A stretch of 64,000 nucleotides of DNA, taken from Orrella sp037026685 (GTDB taxonomy: Bacteria > Pseudomonadota > Gammaproteobacteria > Burkholderiales > Burkholderiaceae_B). The stretch spans positions 1 to 64,000 of the forward strand of contig NZ_JBANET010000003.1 in the NCBI RefSeq assembly GCF_037026685.1. The letters run 5' to 3'. Shown here piece by piece: positions 34,636 through 44,038 of this stretch. A model generated the notes under the pieces. That model saw only the letters and a list, made by a program, of their open reading frames with translations. It searched no databases and was not told the origin of the DNA. The translations under genes and the position numbers were made by a program. Every line of letters starts with the position of its first letter. Position 1 is the stretch's first letter.

Positions 34636-35961
34636 ATGAATGCCCCCGTCAAGCTGCCGGACCTGTCGCATCTGTGGATGCCGTTCACGGCCAACAAACA
34701 ATTCAAGGCCCAGCCCCGCCTGCTGGCCAGCGCCAAAGGCATGTACTACACGTCCGTAGACGGCCGCCAGATCCTGGACGGCACGGCCGGCCTGTGGTGC
34801 GTGAACGCCGGCCACGGCCGCGAGGAAATCGTGCAGGCCATCGCCCGCCAGGCCGCCCACCTGGACTACGCCCCGGGCTTTCAGCTCGGCCATCCCGACG
34901 CCTTCGACGCGGCCGGCGCGGTGGCCGGGCTGATGCCCGAGGGCCTGGACCGCATCTTCTTCACCAATTCGGGCTCCGAGTCGGTCGACACCGCCCTGAA
35001 GATCGCCCTGGCCTACCACCGCGCCCGCGGCGAAGGCCAGCGCACCCGCCTGATCGGCCGCGAGCGGGGCTACCACGGCGTGGGCTTTGGCGGCATCTCG
35101 GTCGGCGGCATCTCGCCCAACCGCAAGGCCTTCTCCGGCGCGCTGCTGCCGGCCGTGGACCACCTGCCGCACACCCACAACCTGGAGCACAACGCCTATA
35201 CCCGCGGGCAGCCGCAATGGGGCGCGCACCTGGCCGACGAACTGGAGCGCCTGGTCGCCCTGCACGATCCCTCGACCATCGCCGCGGTCATCGTCGAGCC
35301 CATGGCCGGCTCGACCGGCGTGCTGATCCCGCCCAAGGGCTACCTGGAGAAACTGCGCGAGATCACCCGGCGCCACGGCATCCTGCTGATCTTCGACGAG
35401 GTCATCACCGCTTTCGGCCGCCTGGGCGGGGCCACCGCCAGCGAAGTGCTGGGCGTCACGCCCGACCTGATCACCATGGCCAAGGGCGTGAGCAACGCCG
35501 CCGTGCCGGCCGGGGCCGTGGCGGTGCGCCGCGAGGTGCACGACGCCGTGGTGGGCGCCACCGGGGCGGGCATCGAGTTCTTCCACGGCTACACCTACTC
35601 GGCCCACCCGCTGGCCACCGCCGCCATCCTGGCGACCCTGGACATCTACCGGCGCGATGGCCTGTTCGAACGCGCCCGCGGCCTGGCGCCGGCCTTCGAG
35701 GAAGCGGCCCACGGCCTGAAGGGTTCGCCCCACGTCATCGACGTGCGCAACCTGGGCCTGGTGGCCGGCATCGAGCTGCAGCCGCGCGAAGGCGCCCCGG
35801 GCGCGCGCGCGGCCGAAGTGTTCCAGAAGTGTTTCGACCACGGCCTGATGGTGCGCTATACCGGCGACATCCTGGCGGTCTCGCCGCCCCTGATCGTCGA
35901 GCCCGACCAGATCGGGCAGATCTTCTCCACCATCGCCCAGGTCCTCAAGGAAGTGCAATAA
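34636..35961 (+). CDS. bauA: Omega-amino acid:pyruvate aminotransferase
   Basis: A 441-residue class III PLP aminotransferase, the beta-alanine:pyruvate type. It opens with the family signature LSHLWMPFTANKQFK (residues 10-24) seen in beta-alanine aminotransferases. FFTNSGSESVDTALKIALAYHR binds PLP phosphate, LIFDEVITAFGRLG holds the PLP aspartate, and Lys283 in LITMAKGVSNAAVP forms the aldimine. It converts beta-alanine or similar omega-amines plus pyruvate to malonate semialdehyde plus L-alanine. It is followed after 2 bases by the CoA-acylating dehydrogenase, which would take malonate semialdehyde to acetyl-CoA. Likely activated by the divergent MocR protein. The symbol is a functional inference. 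Confidence 0.9.
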   Translation: MNAPVKLPDLSHLWMPFTANKQFKAQPRLLASAKGMYYTSVDGRQILDGTAGLWCVNAGHGREEIVQAIARQAAHLDYAPGFQLGHPDAFDAAGAVAGLMPEGLDRIFFTNSGSESVDTALKIALAYHRARGEGQRTRLIGRERGYHGVGFGGISVGGISPNRKAFSGALLPAVDHLPHTHNLEHNAYTRGQPQWGAHLADELERLVALHDPSTIAAVIVEPMAGSTGVLIPPKGYLEKLREITRRHGILLIFDEVITAFGRLGGATASEVLGVTPDLITMAKGVSNAAVPAGAVAVRREVHDAVVGATGAGIEFFHGYTYSAHPLATAAILATLDIYRRDGLFERARGLAPAFEEAAHGLKGSPHVIDVRNLGLVAGIELQPREGAPGARAAEVFQKCFDHGLMVRYTGDILAVSPPLIVEPDQIGQIFSTIAQVLKEVQ

Positions 35962-35963
35962 CC

Positions 35964-37457
35964 ATGAAGCAGATCCCGCATTACATCGACGGCCGGCACG
36001 TGCCCGGCGCAAGCAGCCGCCATACCGAATGCTTCAACCCGGCGCTGGGCGAGGTGGCCGCGCAGGTTCCGCTGGCCAACGCCGAAGAGGTCGGCCGCGC
36101 CGTGGCCGCCGCCCAGCAGGCTTTCCCCGCCTGGAGCGAGACGCCGCCGCTCAAGCGCGCGCGCATCATGTTCCGCTTCAAGCAGCTGCTGGACGAGCAC
36201 ATCGACGAGCTGGCCGAGATCATCACCCGCGAGCACGGCAAGGTGCTCTCGGATGCGCGCGGCGAGGTCACGCGCGGCATCGAGGTGGTCGAGTTCGCCT
36301 GCGGCATCCCCAACCTGCTCAAGGGCCAGTACACCGACCAGATCGGCGGGGGCATCGACAATTGGAGCATGCGCCAGCCGCTGGGCGTGGTGGCGGGCAT
36401 CACGCCGTTCAATTTCCCGATGATGGTGCCGTGCTGGATGTTCCCGGTGGCCATCGCCTGCGGCAACACCTTCGTGCTCAAGCCTTCCGAGCGCGATCCC
36501 TCGGCGGCGGTGCGGCTGGCCGAACTGCTGGCCGAGGCCGGCCTGCCGCCCGGCGTGTTCAACGTGGTGCACGGCGACAAGGGCGCGGTCGATGCGCTGA
36601 TCGAGCATCCCGACGTGCAAGCCCTGTCCTTCGTGGGCTCCACGCCCATCGCCGAATACATCTACGCCGAGGGCACGCGCCGCGGCAAGCGCGTGCAGGC
36701 CCTGGGCGGGGCCAAGAACCACCTGGTGGTCATGCCCGACGCCGACCTGGACCAGGTCGTGGACGCGCTGATCGGCGCGGGCTACGGCTCGGCCGGCGAG
36801 CGCTGCATGGCGATCTCGGTAGCGGTGGCCGTGGGCGAGGTGGCCGACGAGCTGGTGGCGCGCCTGGCGCCGCGCGTCCAGGCGCTCAAGGTCATGAACG
36901 GCATGGAGCCGGCGGCCGAGATGGGCCCGCTGGTGACCGCGCAGCACCGCAAGAAGGTGCTGGGCTACATCGAGGACGGCATCGCCGCGGGCGCCACGCT
37001 GGTGGTCGACGGGCGCGAGCTCACGGTGCCGGGCCACGAAAAGGGCTTTTTCCTGGGCGGCACGCTGTTCGACCATGTGAAGCCGGCCATGAACATCTAC
37101 CGCGAGGAGATCTTCGGGCCGGTGCTGGCGGTGGTGCGCGTGCCCGACCTGAAAAGCGCGGTCGAGCTGATCAACGCGCACGAGTTCGGCAACGGCGTGG
37201 CCTGCTTCACTTCCGACGGCGGCGTGGCCCGCGCCTTCTCGCGCCAGATCAAGGTGGGCATGGTGGGCATCAACGTGCCCATCCCCGTGCCGATGGCCTG
37301 GCATTCCTTCGGCGGCTGGAAGCGTTCGCTGTTCGGCGACCACCATGCCTACGGCGAGGAAGGCGTGCGCTTCTACACCCGCTACAAGAGCATCATGCAG
37401 CGCTGGCCCGACAGCATCGCCAAGGGCGCGGAGTTCACGATGCCGGTGGCCAAGTGA
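35964..37457 (+). CDS. mmsA: CoA-acylating methylmalonate/malonate-semialdehyde dehydrogenase
   Basis: A 497-residue aldehyde dehydrogenase of the MmsA subgroup, which oxidises (methyl)malonate semialdehyde with NAD and CoA to propionyl- or acetyl-CoA. The N-terminal YIDGRHVPG, the ITPFNFPMMVPCWMFPVAIACGN stretch (146-168), LGGAKNHLVVMPDAD and the catalytic Cys281 in GSAGERCMAI are all typical of MmsA. The C-terminus WHSFGGWKRSLFGDHHAYGEEGVRFYT is also diagnostic. It sits 2 bases after the aminotransferase and shares a GTGA overlap with the FAD oxidase. Pairing with a beta-alanine transaminase points to malonate semialdehyde as substrate. Confidence 0.95.
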   Translation: MKQIPHYIDGRHVPGASSRHTECFNPALGEVAAQVPLANAEEVGRAVAAAQQAFPAWSETPPLKRARIMFRFKQLLDEHIDELAEIITREHGKVLSDARGEVTRGIEVVEFACGIPNLLKGQYTDQIGGGIDNWSMRQPLGVVAGITPFNFPMMVPCWMFPVAIACGNTFVLKPSERDPSAAVRLAELLAEAGLPPGVFNVVHGDKGAVDALIEHPDVQALSFVGSTPIAEYIYAEGTRRGKRVQALGGAKNHLVVMPDADLDQVVDALIGAGYGSAGERCMAISVAVAVGEVADELVARLAPRVQALKVMNGMEPAAEMGPLVTAQHRKKVLGYIEDGIAAGATLVVDGRELTVPGHEKGFFLGGTLFDHVKPAMNIYREEIFGPVLAVVRVPDLKSAVELINAHEFGNGVACFTSDGGVARAFSRQIKVGMVGINVPIPVPMAWHSFGGWKRSLFGDHHAYGEEGVRFYTRYKSIMQRWPDSIAKGAEFTMPVAK

Positions 37458-38770
37458 ACACCCAGGCCGGCCCGCTGCGCCTGGAAGGCGAACGCGAGAT
37501 CCTGTCGCATTCGCTGTGGCTGGCAACAGCCCGGCCAGCCGCGCCCTGGCCAGCCCTGGCGGGCGAGGCGGCCTGCGACGTGGCCATCGTGGGCGGCGGC
37601 TACACCGGCCTTTCCGCGGCGCTTCACCTGGCCGAGCGTGGCATCAGCGCCACGGTGCTGGAATCGCGCTCCATCGGCTGGGGCGCTTCCGGGCGCAACG
37701 GCGGCCAGGTGCTGCCAGGGCTGAAGGAAGACCCCGACGGCCTGGAGAAACTATTTGGCCGCGAGCTGGGCCAGCGGATGACGCGGCTGGCGGGCGGCGC
37801 GCCGGATGCGGTTTTTGCGCTGATCGGCAAGCACGGCATCGAATGCGACCCGGTACGGCAGGGCTGGCTGCAGCCGGCACACACGCCCCAGACGCTCGCC
37901 CTGTCGGCGCGGCGCGTGGCGCAATGGCAGGCGCGAGGCGCGCCGGTACAGTCCTTGTCGCGCGAGGCCATGGCCGCCAGGCTGGGCACGGACGCCTACC
38001 TGGGCGGCATGCTCGACCTGCGCGCCGGTTCGGTGCAGCCGCTGGACTATGCGCGCGGGCTGGCCAGCGCGGCGGCCAGGTTGGGCGCAAGCATCCACGA
38101 GCACACGCCTGTGCAGGGCTGGCGCAGGCAGGCAGGCCGCTTCCTGCTGGATACCCCCAATGGCCGGCTGCAGGCCGGGCAGATACTGCTGTGCACCAAT
38201 GCCTATACCCCGCCCTGGGCCGGTGCGCTGCATCGCAGCGTCGTGCCGGTCTACTCGGTGCAGGTGGCCACCGACCCCCTGCCCGAACCGGTGCGCGAAC
38301 GCGTCCTGCCCGGCCGCCAGGTGGTGTCGGACATGCGGCGGCTGCTCGTTTACTACCGCTACGATCCCCACGGGCGGCTGCTGATGGGAGGCCGGGGCGC
38401 CTATGGCGAAGGCGGCATCCGCCGCCAAATGGCATGGCTGCGCGCGCGCGCGATGCGGCTGTTCGGACACCACCTGGGCAAAGTGGCCTGGCAATACCAG
38501 TGGGGCGGATACGTGGCCATGACGCAGGACCACTTCCCCCACGTGCACCGGCTGGAACAAGGCGTGCATGCCGCCCTGGGCTACAACGGCCGGGGCGTGG
38601 CCATGGCGACGGAACTGGGCCGCCTGCTGGCGCAAGCCGCCGCCGGCGCCCACCCGGACGAAATGGACTTCCCCTTCAGCGAGATACGTACCCTGCCTCT
38701 GTTTGCCTTGCACCGGCCCATGGTCGGGCTGGCCATTGCCTGGAACGGACTGCTGGACCGGCTCGAATAG
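37454..38770 (+). CDS. FAD-dependent amine/amino-acid oxidase (DadA/PuuB-like)
   Basis: A 438-residue flavoprotein of the DAO family, close in layout to gamma-glutamylputrescine oxidase. The N-terminal leader LSHSLWLATA precedes the FAD-binding VAIVGGGYTGLSAALHLAERG (about 38-58) and the second dinucleotide motif SIGWGASGRNGGQVLPGLK. Later motifs are GMLDLRAGSVQPLDYARGL and, near the C-terminus, ALGYNGRGVAMATELGRLLA. The start is GTG 37454 overlapping the mmsA stop. It may oxidise a polyamine-derived amine to an aldehyde, supplying the operon's pathway. A strong terminator follows. Substrate not determined. Confidence 0.87.
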   Translation: MNTQAGPLRLEGEREILSHSLWLATARPAAPWPALAGEAACDVAIVGGGYTGLSAALHLAERGISATVLESRSIGWGASGRNGGQVLPGLKEDPDGLEKLFGRELGQRMTRLAGGAPDAVFALIGKHGIECDPVRQGWLQPAHTPQTLALSARRVAQWQARGAPVQSLSREAMAARLGTDAYLGGMLDLRAGSVQPLDYARGLASAAARLGASIHEHTPVQGWRRQAGRFLLDTPNGRLQAGQILLCTNAYTPPWAGALHRSVVPVYSVQVATDPLPEPVRERVLPGRQVVSDMRRLLVYYRYDPHGRLLMGGRGAYGEGGIRRQMAWLRARAMRLFGHHLGKVAWQYQWGGYVAMTQDHFPHVHRLEQGVHAALGYNGRGVAMATELGRLLAQAAAGAHPDEMDFPFSEIRTLPLFALHRPMVGLAIAWNGLLDRLE

Positions 38771-38822
38771 ACGGCTCGGCCTGGCGCCGGCCGCCTTGCG
38801 CGCGGCCTTGATGCAGGCAAAT

Positions 38823-38866
38823 CGACCCCCGGGCATCGACTGGCCCCGATGCCGGGGGTCGTTTCC
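38823..38866 (+). terminator. Rho-independent terminator after the amine-oxidase gene
   Basis: CGACCCCCGGGCATCG pairs with CGATGCCGGGGGTCG (38847-38861), a stem of about 15 pairs with one bulge, followed by TTTCCTT. It lies 52 bases after the stop and ends the bauA-mmsA-oxidase operon. Confidence 0.8.
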
Positions 38867-38927
38867 TTAAGGGGGCAAGCCATTTCTTGCCGAGCCAGCT
38901 ACTTTTAACCTCTTCCATAAAAAACCG

Positions 38928-38946
38928 ATTGGATTTATCATCCAAT
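38928..38946. promoter_or_regulatory. Inverted repeat upstream of the TRAP/hydantoinase operon
   Basis: ATTGGAT (38928-38934) and ATCCAAT (38940-38946) form a perfect 7-base inverted repeat with a 5-base spacer, about 90 bases before the binding-protein start. It lies in the most A/T-rich stretch of the window. A site for the XRE-cupin regulator that ends this operon is a reasonable guess. Confidence 0.45.
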
Positions 38947-39034
38947 TGAAATTGCTTGCTTCTTATTTCACAACGAGGATGCCGGCAGCATCACGGGCCG
39001 GACGTCCTCTCCTAATAGCCAAGGGGAAGAAGTC

Positions 39035-40162
39035 ATGCGCACCAAACCGTGGTTCCCGGCCCTCGTTCTGGCCTCCGTCCTCGCCTCCCAGCCGGTGTCG
39101 GCCACGACCCAGCTCAATGCCAGCATCTGGTTCCCGGATACCCAGCCCCTGACCCGGGTAGGCTATCTGCAATGGGCCAAGAAGGTCGACGAGGCTTCAG
39201 GCGGCGATCTCAAGATCAACGTTTTCACAGGCACCTCGCTGCTGCCGGTCAACGCCCACCTGAGCGGACTGCGCGACGGCATCGCGCACATCACATACCA
39301 CGCCGGCACGTATACGCCATCGGACCTGCCCGAGGACAACGTGCTGGCCATCCTGGGCATCGCGCTGGACGACCCTATCGTCACCACTTTCGCGGTCGCC
39401 GACTTCTACATGAACGACCCGGCCATGCAGGCCCTGTGGAAACGCCACCGCATCGTGTTCCTTGGCGCCTATGCCAGCGTGGCCTACAACCTCATCTGCC
39501 GCTCGGAAGTCACCGACATCGCCAGCATCAAGGGCAAGCGGCTGCGCACGCCCGGTCCTATCCATGCCGATTGGGCCCGCTCGGTGGGCGCCACCCCGGT
39601 CAACGTGCCGTCCAGCGAAATGTTCACCGGCCTGGACAAGGGACAAATCGATTGCGTGGTCATGGGCGCCAACGAACTGAAGACCCGCTCGCTCTGGGAC
39701 GTGGCCAAGTTCGTCAACACCGCCAATCTCGGCCCGTACTTCTCGGGCTGGCAATGGGCGATGAACGGGGCGGCATGGGCCAAGCTCAGCGACGAACAGC
39801 GGCGGGTACTGCTCGATACCATCGCCGACGCGACCGTGGAAACCGAAATCGCCTATATGCAGGCCGGCGTCGAGGCGCTGCAGGAAGCGCCCGCGCACAA
39901 GGTCAAGGTATCCGAACCGGCCGAGGACCTGAAGCAATCGCTGACCGCCTTCGCGGCACAGGCCAGGGAGACCGCGATCAAGGAAGGACAGTCGCGTTTC
40001 CGGATCAGCGATCCCGAGGGATTGGTCTCGCGCTTCGAGGCCACGCTGCAAAAGTGGGAGACGCTGCTCGAGGGCGTGGACCGCACGGATGCGCCGGCGC
40101 TCAAGAAGATCCTGCGCGAGAACCTCTACGACCGGATAGACGCGGCCACCTACGGCCGCTGA
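39035..40162 (+). CDS. TRAP transporter solute-binding protein (DctP family)
   Basis: A 375-residue periplasmic binding protein of the DctP/TAXI-like TRAP class. The signal peptide covers residues 1-24 (ALVLASVLASQPVSAT). The mature protein opens with TTQLNASIWFPDTQPLTRVGY, and the ligand arginine is expected in the IKGKRLRTPGP strand near 165-175. GLDKGQIDCVVMGANELKT and a long C-terminal helical region follow. A modest GGGGAAGAAG ribosome-site region precedes ATG 39035. It serves the DctQ/DctM permeases encoded about 3.9 kb downstream in the same direction. The substrate is probably the compound hydrolysed by the intervening HyuA/HyuB proteins (inference). Confidence 0.9.
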   Translation: MRTKPWFPALVLASVLASQPVSATTQLNASIWFPDTQPLTRVGYLQWAKKVDEASGGDLKINVFTGTSLLPVNAHLSGLRDGIAHITYHAGTYTPSDLPEDNVLAILGIALDDPIVTTFAVADFYMNDPAMQALWKRHRIVFLGAYASVAYNLICRSEVTDIASIKGKRLRTPGPIHADWARSVGATPVNVPSSEMFTGLDKGQIDCVVMGANELKTRSLWDVAKFVNTANLGPYFSGWQWAMNGAAWAKLSDEQRRVLLDTIADATVETEIAYMQAGVEALQEAPAHKVKVSEPAEDLKQSLTAFAAQARETAIKEGQSRFRISDPEGLVSRFEATLQKWETLLEGVDRTDAPALKKILRENLYDRIDAATYGR

Positions 40163-40262
40163 CTTCTTCCCCGGCGGCGGCGCGCCTGCCGGGTCCCTCT
40201 TTCGTTCGGCAGACCTGCGCGTCTGCGGCTTTCATTCGGCCTCATCCTGGAAGACGGCAATC

Positions 40263-42281
40263 ATGCGTATAGGCGTAGAAGTAGGCGGCACGTTCACCGA
40301 CCTGGTGGCAATCGACGACAGCGGCATTCGCGTGCTCAAGGTACCCAGCACGCCCCAGAACCCCGACGAAGGCGCGTTCAACGCCTTGCTGGCCAGCGAA
40401 ATCCCGCTCGAGACGGTGCAGGACCTGGCCCATGGCTCCACCGTGGCGACCAACGCCGTACTCGAACGCAAGGGTTTCTTGACGGCTTTCGTGACTACCG
40501 AGGGTTTTCGCGACGTGCTGGCGCTGCAGCGCCATGGCCGTTCGAACATCTACGACCTGAAGTACCGCAAACCCGAGCCGGTCGTGCGGCGCAGCGACAG
40601 CTTCGAGGTAAGCGAACGCATCCTGGGCGACGGCACGATACTCACCCCGCTGGACATGGACCGCGTCCAGGCCAGCCTGATCCCGGCGTTGCGCGATGGC
40701 AGCTACCAGGCTGTCGCCATCTGCCTGTTGAATGCCTATGTCAATCCCGAGCACGAACGGCGCTTGCGCGACTGCATCGCCCGGCACCTGCCTGACCTGA
40801 ACATCACCCTGTCGTCGGACATCACGCGCGAGTTCCGGGAGTACGAGCGCGCCTCCACCACGACACTGTCGGCCTACGTGCAGCCGGTGATGGACCGATA
40901 CATCTCGCGCTTCGAGCAGCGACTGGCCGAGGCCGGCTTCAAGGGGCGATTCAGCGTGATGCAGTCCAATGGCGGCAAGCTGCCCGCCAGCGCCATGCGC
41001 GCCAACGCCGTCACCGCGCTGCTTTCGGGACCGGCCGCCGGGGTCATGGGCGCAGCCCGCCAGGCTGCGCGATCCGGCTACGAGAACCTGATTACCCTGG
41101 ATATCGGCGGCACCTCCACCGACGTCTGCGTAGTGATCGGCGGCAAGCCGCAATTGACCAACGAGTTCACGATCGACGGGCTGCCGGTGCGCATCCCCCT
41201 GCTCGATATCAACACCGTGGGCGCGGGCGGCGGCAGCATCATCTGGGTGGACGACGGCGGCATGCTGCGCGTGGGGCCGGAGTCGGCCGGCGCCTCGCCA
41301 GGGCCCGCATGCTACGCCAGGGGAGGCACGCGCCCCACCATCACCGACGCGCACGTGGTGCGCGGCTCCATCCTGCCCGAGGCATTCCTGGGCGGCCGCA
41401 TGCAGATCGATCCGGCACTGGCCCGCCAGGCGCTGCAGCCCATCGCCGAGCGGTTCGGCATGAGCCTGGAAGAAGCCGCCGACAGCGCCATCCAGCTGGC
41501 CAACGCCAACATCGTACGGGCCATCCAGGTGATCTCCACCCAGCGCGGCCACGACCCGCGCGAAAGCGTGATGGTGCCCTACGGCGGCGCAGGGCCTTTG
41601 CATGCCGCGCAGGTCGCACGCGACCTGGGCATCCAGACCATTTCGGTGCCGCCCAACTCGGGCGTGATCTCGGCCTATGGCCTGCTGGCCAGCGACTTCA
41701 TACAGTTCGAGAGCCTGACGCGCCGCGCGCGGCTGGACGACAAGGCGCCCCAGGTCGTGCGCGAGGTATTCGCGGAAATGCGCGAGCGCGCCTTCGCGCG
41801 CGCCCGGGACATGCAGCTGGGCGACGCCTTGCACCTGAACTTCGTGGCGGACATGCGCTTCGTGGGACAGGCCTTCGAGGTGCCGGTGGAGCTGCCCCAT
41901 GAGCAGCTTGGGTCGTTGACCACGGAACAGTTGCGCGAGCTGTTCGGCGCCATGCACCAGAAGCTGTTCTTTTTTGGCGCGCACAGCGACAAGCCTATCG
42001 AAATCGTCTCGTTCCGGCTCGGCCTGACCGCACCGCTCAAGGAACTGCCGGTACTGGCCGAGCCGCAGGGCGGTTCCGTGGCCGAACGCGAGATAGACCT
42101 CTACGACGGCCGGGCCTGGCACAAGGCCCGCCTGCTCAGCCGGTCCGCCATGCGGCCGGGAATGACCGTTCCGGGGCCGGCCCTGCTGGACGACCCGACC
42201 TCCACGCTGCTGGTGCCGCAGGGCTGGAGCGCCCGCCGCGACGCCGCCGACAACATCATCCTGACCATGCAGGAGCAATGA
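40263..42281 (+). CDS. hyuA: Hydantoinase/oxoprolinase subunit A
   Basis: A 672-residue HyuA-family ATPase. The actin-like nucleotide fold starts with RIGVEVGGTFTDLVAID (2-18), continues with HGSTVATNAVLERKG near 60, and carries LLSGPAAGVMGAARQAARSGY and LDIGGTSTDVCVV (about 278-290). VGAGGGSIIWVDDGGMLRVGPESAGASPGPACY follows as three adjoining blocks. With HyuB, members hydrolyse N-methylhydantoin, 5-oxoproline or related cyclic amides with ATP, or carboxylate ketones when a third subunit is present. No such gamma subunit is seen here, which favours a hydantoinase/oxoprolinase. One base separates it from hyuB; it lies 100 bases after dctP. Confidence 0.92.
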   Translation: MRIGVEVGGTFTDLVAIDDSGIRVLKVPSTPQNPDEGAFNALLASEIPLETVQDLAHGSTVATNAVLERKGFLTAFVTTEGFRDVLALQRHGRSNIYDLKYRKPEPVVRRSDSFEVSERILGDGTILTPLDMDRVQASLIPALRDGSYQAVAICLLNAYVNPEHERRLRDCIARHLPDLNITLSSDITREFREYERASTTTLSAYVQPVMDRYISRFEQRLAEAGFKGRFSVMQSNGGKLPASAMRANAVTALLSGPAAGVMGAARQAARSGYENLITLDIGGTSTDVCVVIGGKPQLTNEFTIDGLPVRIPLLDINTVGAGGGSIIWVDDGGMLRVGPESAGASPGPACYARGGTRPTITDAHVVRGSILPEAFLGGRMQIDPALARQALQPIAERFGMSLEEAADSAIQLANANIVRAIQVISTQRGHDPRESVMVPYGGAGPLHAAQVARDLGIQTISVPPNSGVISAYGLLASDFIQFESLTRRARLDDKAPQVVREVFAEMRERAFARARDMQLGDALHLNFVADMRFVGQAFEVPVELPHEQLGSLTTEQLRELFGAMHQKLFFFGAHSDKPIEIVSFRLGLTAPLKELPVLAEPQGGSVAEREIDLYDGRAWHKARLLSRSAMRPGMTVPGPALLDDPTSTLLVPQGWSARRDAADNIILTMQEQ

Positions 42282-42282
42282 C

Positions 42283-43977
42283 ATGCGCACTTCTCTTGAT
42301 GTCTCCCCACGGCCCGGCCTGGATCCTGTCGACTACGCGGTGATCAGCCAGGGACTGATCGCCGCTGCCCGGGAGATGGGCGTCAAGCTGATCCGATCGG
42401 CCTATTCGACCATCATCCGCGAGGCCGCGGACGCTTCGGCGGCGCTGTTCGACCGCCACGGCAACGTAGTGGCCCAGGCCGAACTGATCCCCATGCAGCT
42501 GGGCCCGATGTCGGAGATCTTTCGCGCCTGCGCCGCCCGGCATCCGGTCGACAAGCTGGCCGAAGGAGACTTCTATATCACCAACGACCCCTATTCCGGC
42601 GGCCAGCACCTGCAGGACGTGTTCATCTATTCGCCCATTTTCTTCGAGGGCCAGCTGGTGGGGTTTGCCGGCACGGTCGCGCACCACCTGGACCTGGGCG
42701 GCGGCAATCCCGGCCTGACTACCGAAGCGGTCGACCTGCATGCCGAAGGCTTCGTATTTCCCCCGTCCTGCTACAACTACCGCCGCGACTGGGAAGACGA
42801 CGGACCGCTCAAGCGGCTGCTGGCGGCCAACATCCGCGTGCCGGCCCAGACCATCGGCGACTTCGATGCGCAATTCGCGGCCAACGTGGTGGGCGGCGAA
42901 CGCATCCGCCAACTTTGCCAGAAGTATGGCGCGGCAACCATCGCACAGGCGATGGCCCAGCTCATCGACTATTCGGAAACCCGGTTTCGCGCCGCGCTGG
43001 CCGCCCTGCCCGACGGCGTCTACCACGGCGAGGACGCCATAGACGACGACGGCATCACGGACGCGCCGCTGGTGGTCAAGGCCAAGGTCACCGTGGACGG
43101 CGACACCATCGGCATCGATTTCGACGGCACCTGCCCGCAGGTTACCCGCAACCTTAATTGCCCGTTCTCGTCCACCATCTCGGCGGCCCTTACCGCCGTG
43201 AAATCGGCGCTGACCAGTCCCGATATCCCCTTTAACGAAGGCCTGAAGAAGCCGGTGAACATTACCGCGCCGCGCGGCTGCCTGCTCAATCCGGAATATC
43301 CGGCGCCGGTACGCGCCCGCATGGAAGCCGGCTATCGCGCTTTCAACGCCGTACTGAAGGCGCTGGCGCAGGTCGCGCCGCAGCAGATCATCGCCGGCGG
43401 AAACGACGCCACCCTGGTGACTTCCATCTCGCACCAGGACAAGGGCAAGTACAAGGTCTACCTGGAAGTCTATGGCGGCGGCTTTGGCGCCGCGACCGAT
43501 ACGGACGGCTGCGATGCGGTGGATTCGCCGCTGTCGAACTGCACCAACACCCCGGTGGAAGCCACGGACATGGATTTCAGCCACTTTCGCATCACCGGCT
43601 ATGCGCTGCTGCCGGACTCCTGCGGCCATGGCCGCCAGCGGGGAGGGCTGGGCTTCATGCGCCGCTTCGAAATCCTGGCCGACGACGTGAACTTCGCCAT
43701 CTACGCCGACCGCTTCCGCATCGCCCCTTACGGGCTTTTCGGGGGCACGCAGGGGCGTTGCGGCCGGGCCGAAGTGCTGCGCAAGGGCGAAATCATCCCT
43801 ATTCGCAGCAAGGACGGCATGACGCTCATGAAAGGGGACGTGCTGACGATCTATACGGCGGGCGGCGGTGGCTACGGCCCCGCCTCGGAACGCTCGCCGC
43901 AAGCCGTGCTGGAAGACGTGCGCCAGGGCTATGTCACGCCCGAAACGGCTCGCCGCATGTACGGCGCAGCGGTATGA
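42283..43977 (+). CDS. hyuB: Hydantoinase/oxoprolinase subunit B
   Basis: A 564-residue HyuB-family protein, the partner of HyuA. Hallmarks are MGVKLIRSAYSTIIREAADASAAL (split across residues 31-55), IPMQLGPMSEIF, YITNDPYSGGQHLQDVFI, the histidine-rich VAHHLDLGGGNPG near 126-138 and PDSCGHGRQRGGLGFMRRFE near 444-465. The C-terminal GGTQGRCGRAEVLRKG and TAGGGGYGPASERSP complete the family. It acts in the cytoplasm with HyuA on a cyclic amide imported by the TRAP system (inference). Spacing to hyuA is one base, to dctQ 61 bases. Confidence 0.92.
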   Translation: MRTSLDVSPRPGLDPVDYAVISQGLIAAAREMGVKLIRSAYSTIIREAADASAALFDRHGNVVAQAELIPMQLGPMSEIFRACAARHPVDKLAEGDFYITNDPYSGGQHLQDVFIYSPIFFEGQLVGFAGTVAHHLDLGGGNPGLTTEAVDLHAEGFVFPPSCYNYRRDWEDDGPLKRLLAANIRVPAQTIGDFDAQFAANVVGGERIRQLCQKYGAATIAQAMAQLIDYSETRFRAALAALPDGVYHGEDAIDDDGITDAPLVVKAKVTVDGDTIGIDFDGTCPQVTRNLNCPFSSTISAALTAVKSALTSPDIPFNEGLKKPVNITAPRGCLLNPEYPAPVRARMEAGYRAFNAVLKALAQVAPQQIIAGGNDATLVTSISHQDKGKYKVYLEVYGGGFGAATDTDGCDAVDSPLSNCTNTPVEATDMDFSHFRITGYALLPDSCGHGRQRGGLGFMRRFEILADDVNFAIYADRFRIAPYGLFGGTQGRCGRAEVLRKGEIIPIRSKDGMTLMKGDVLTIYTAGGGGYGPASERSPQAVLEDVRQGYVTPETARRMYGAAV

Positions 43978-44038
43978 AACCTGCCCGCGCCGGCGCTGCG
44001 CGGCGCGGGCCCCGATTCGCGTAACGGAGGGAACCGCC

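Noticed and set aside
35856..37526. Long minus-strand open frame opposite mmsA, encoding a His/Arg/Gln-rich protein
   Set aside because: Its composition is that of an antisense reading of high-GC coding DNA; mmsA on the + strand has full family motifs.
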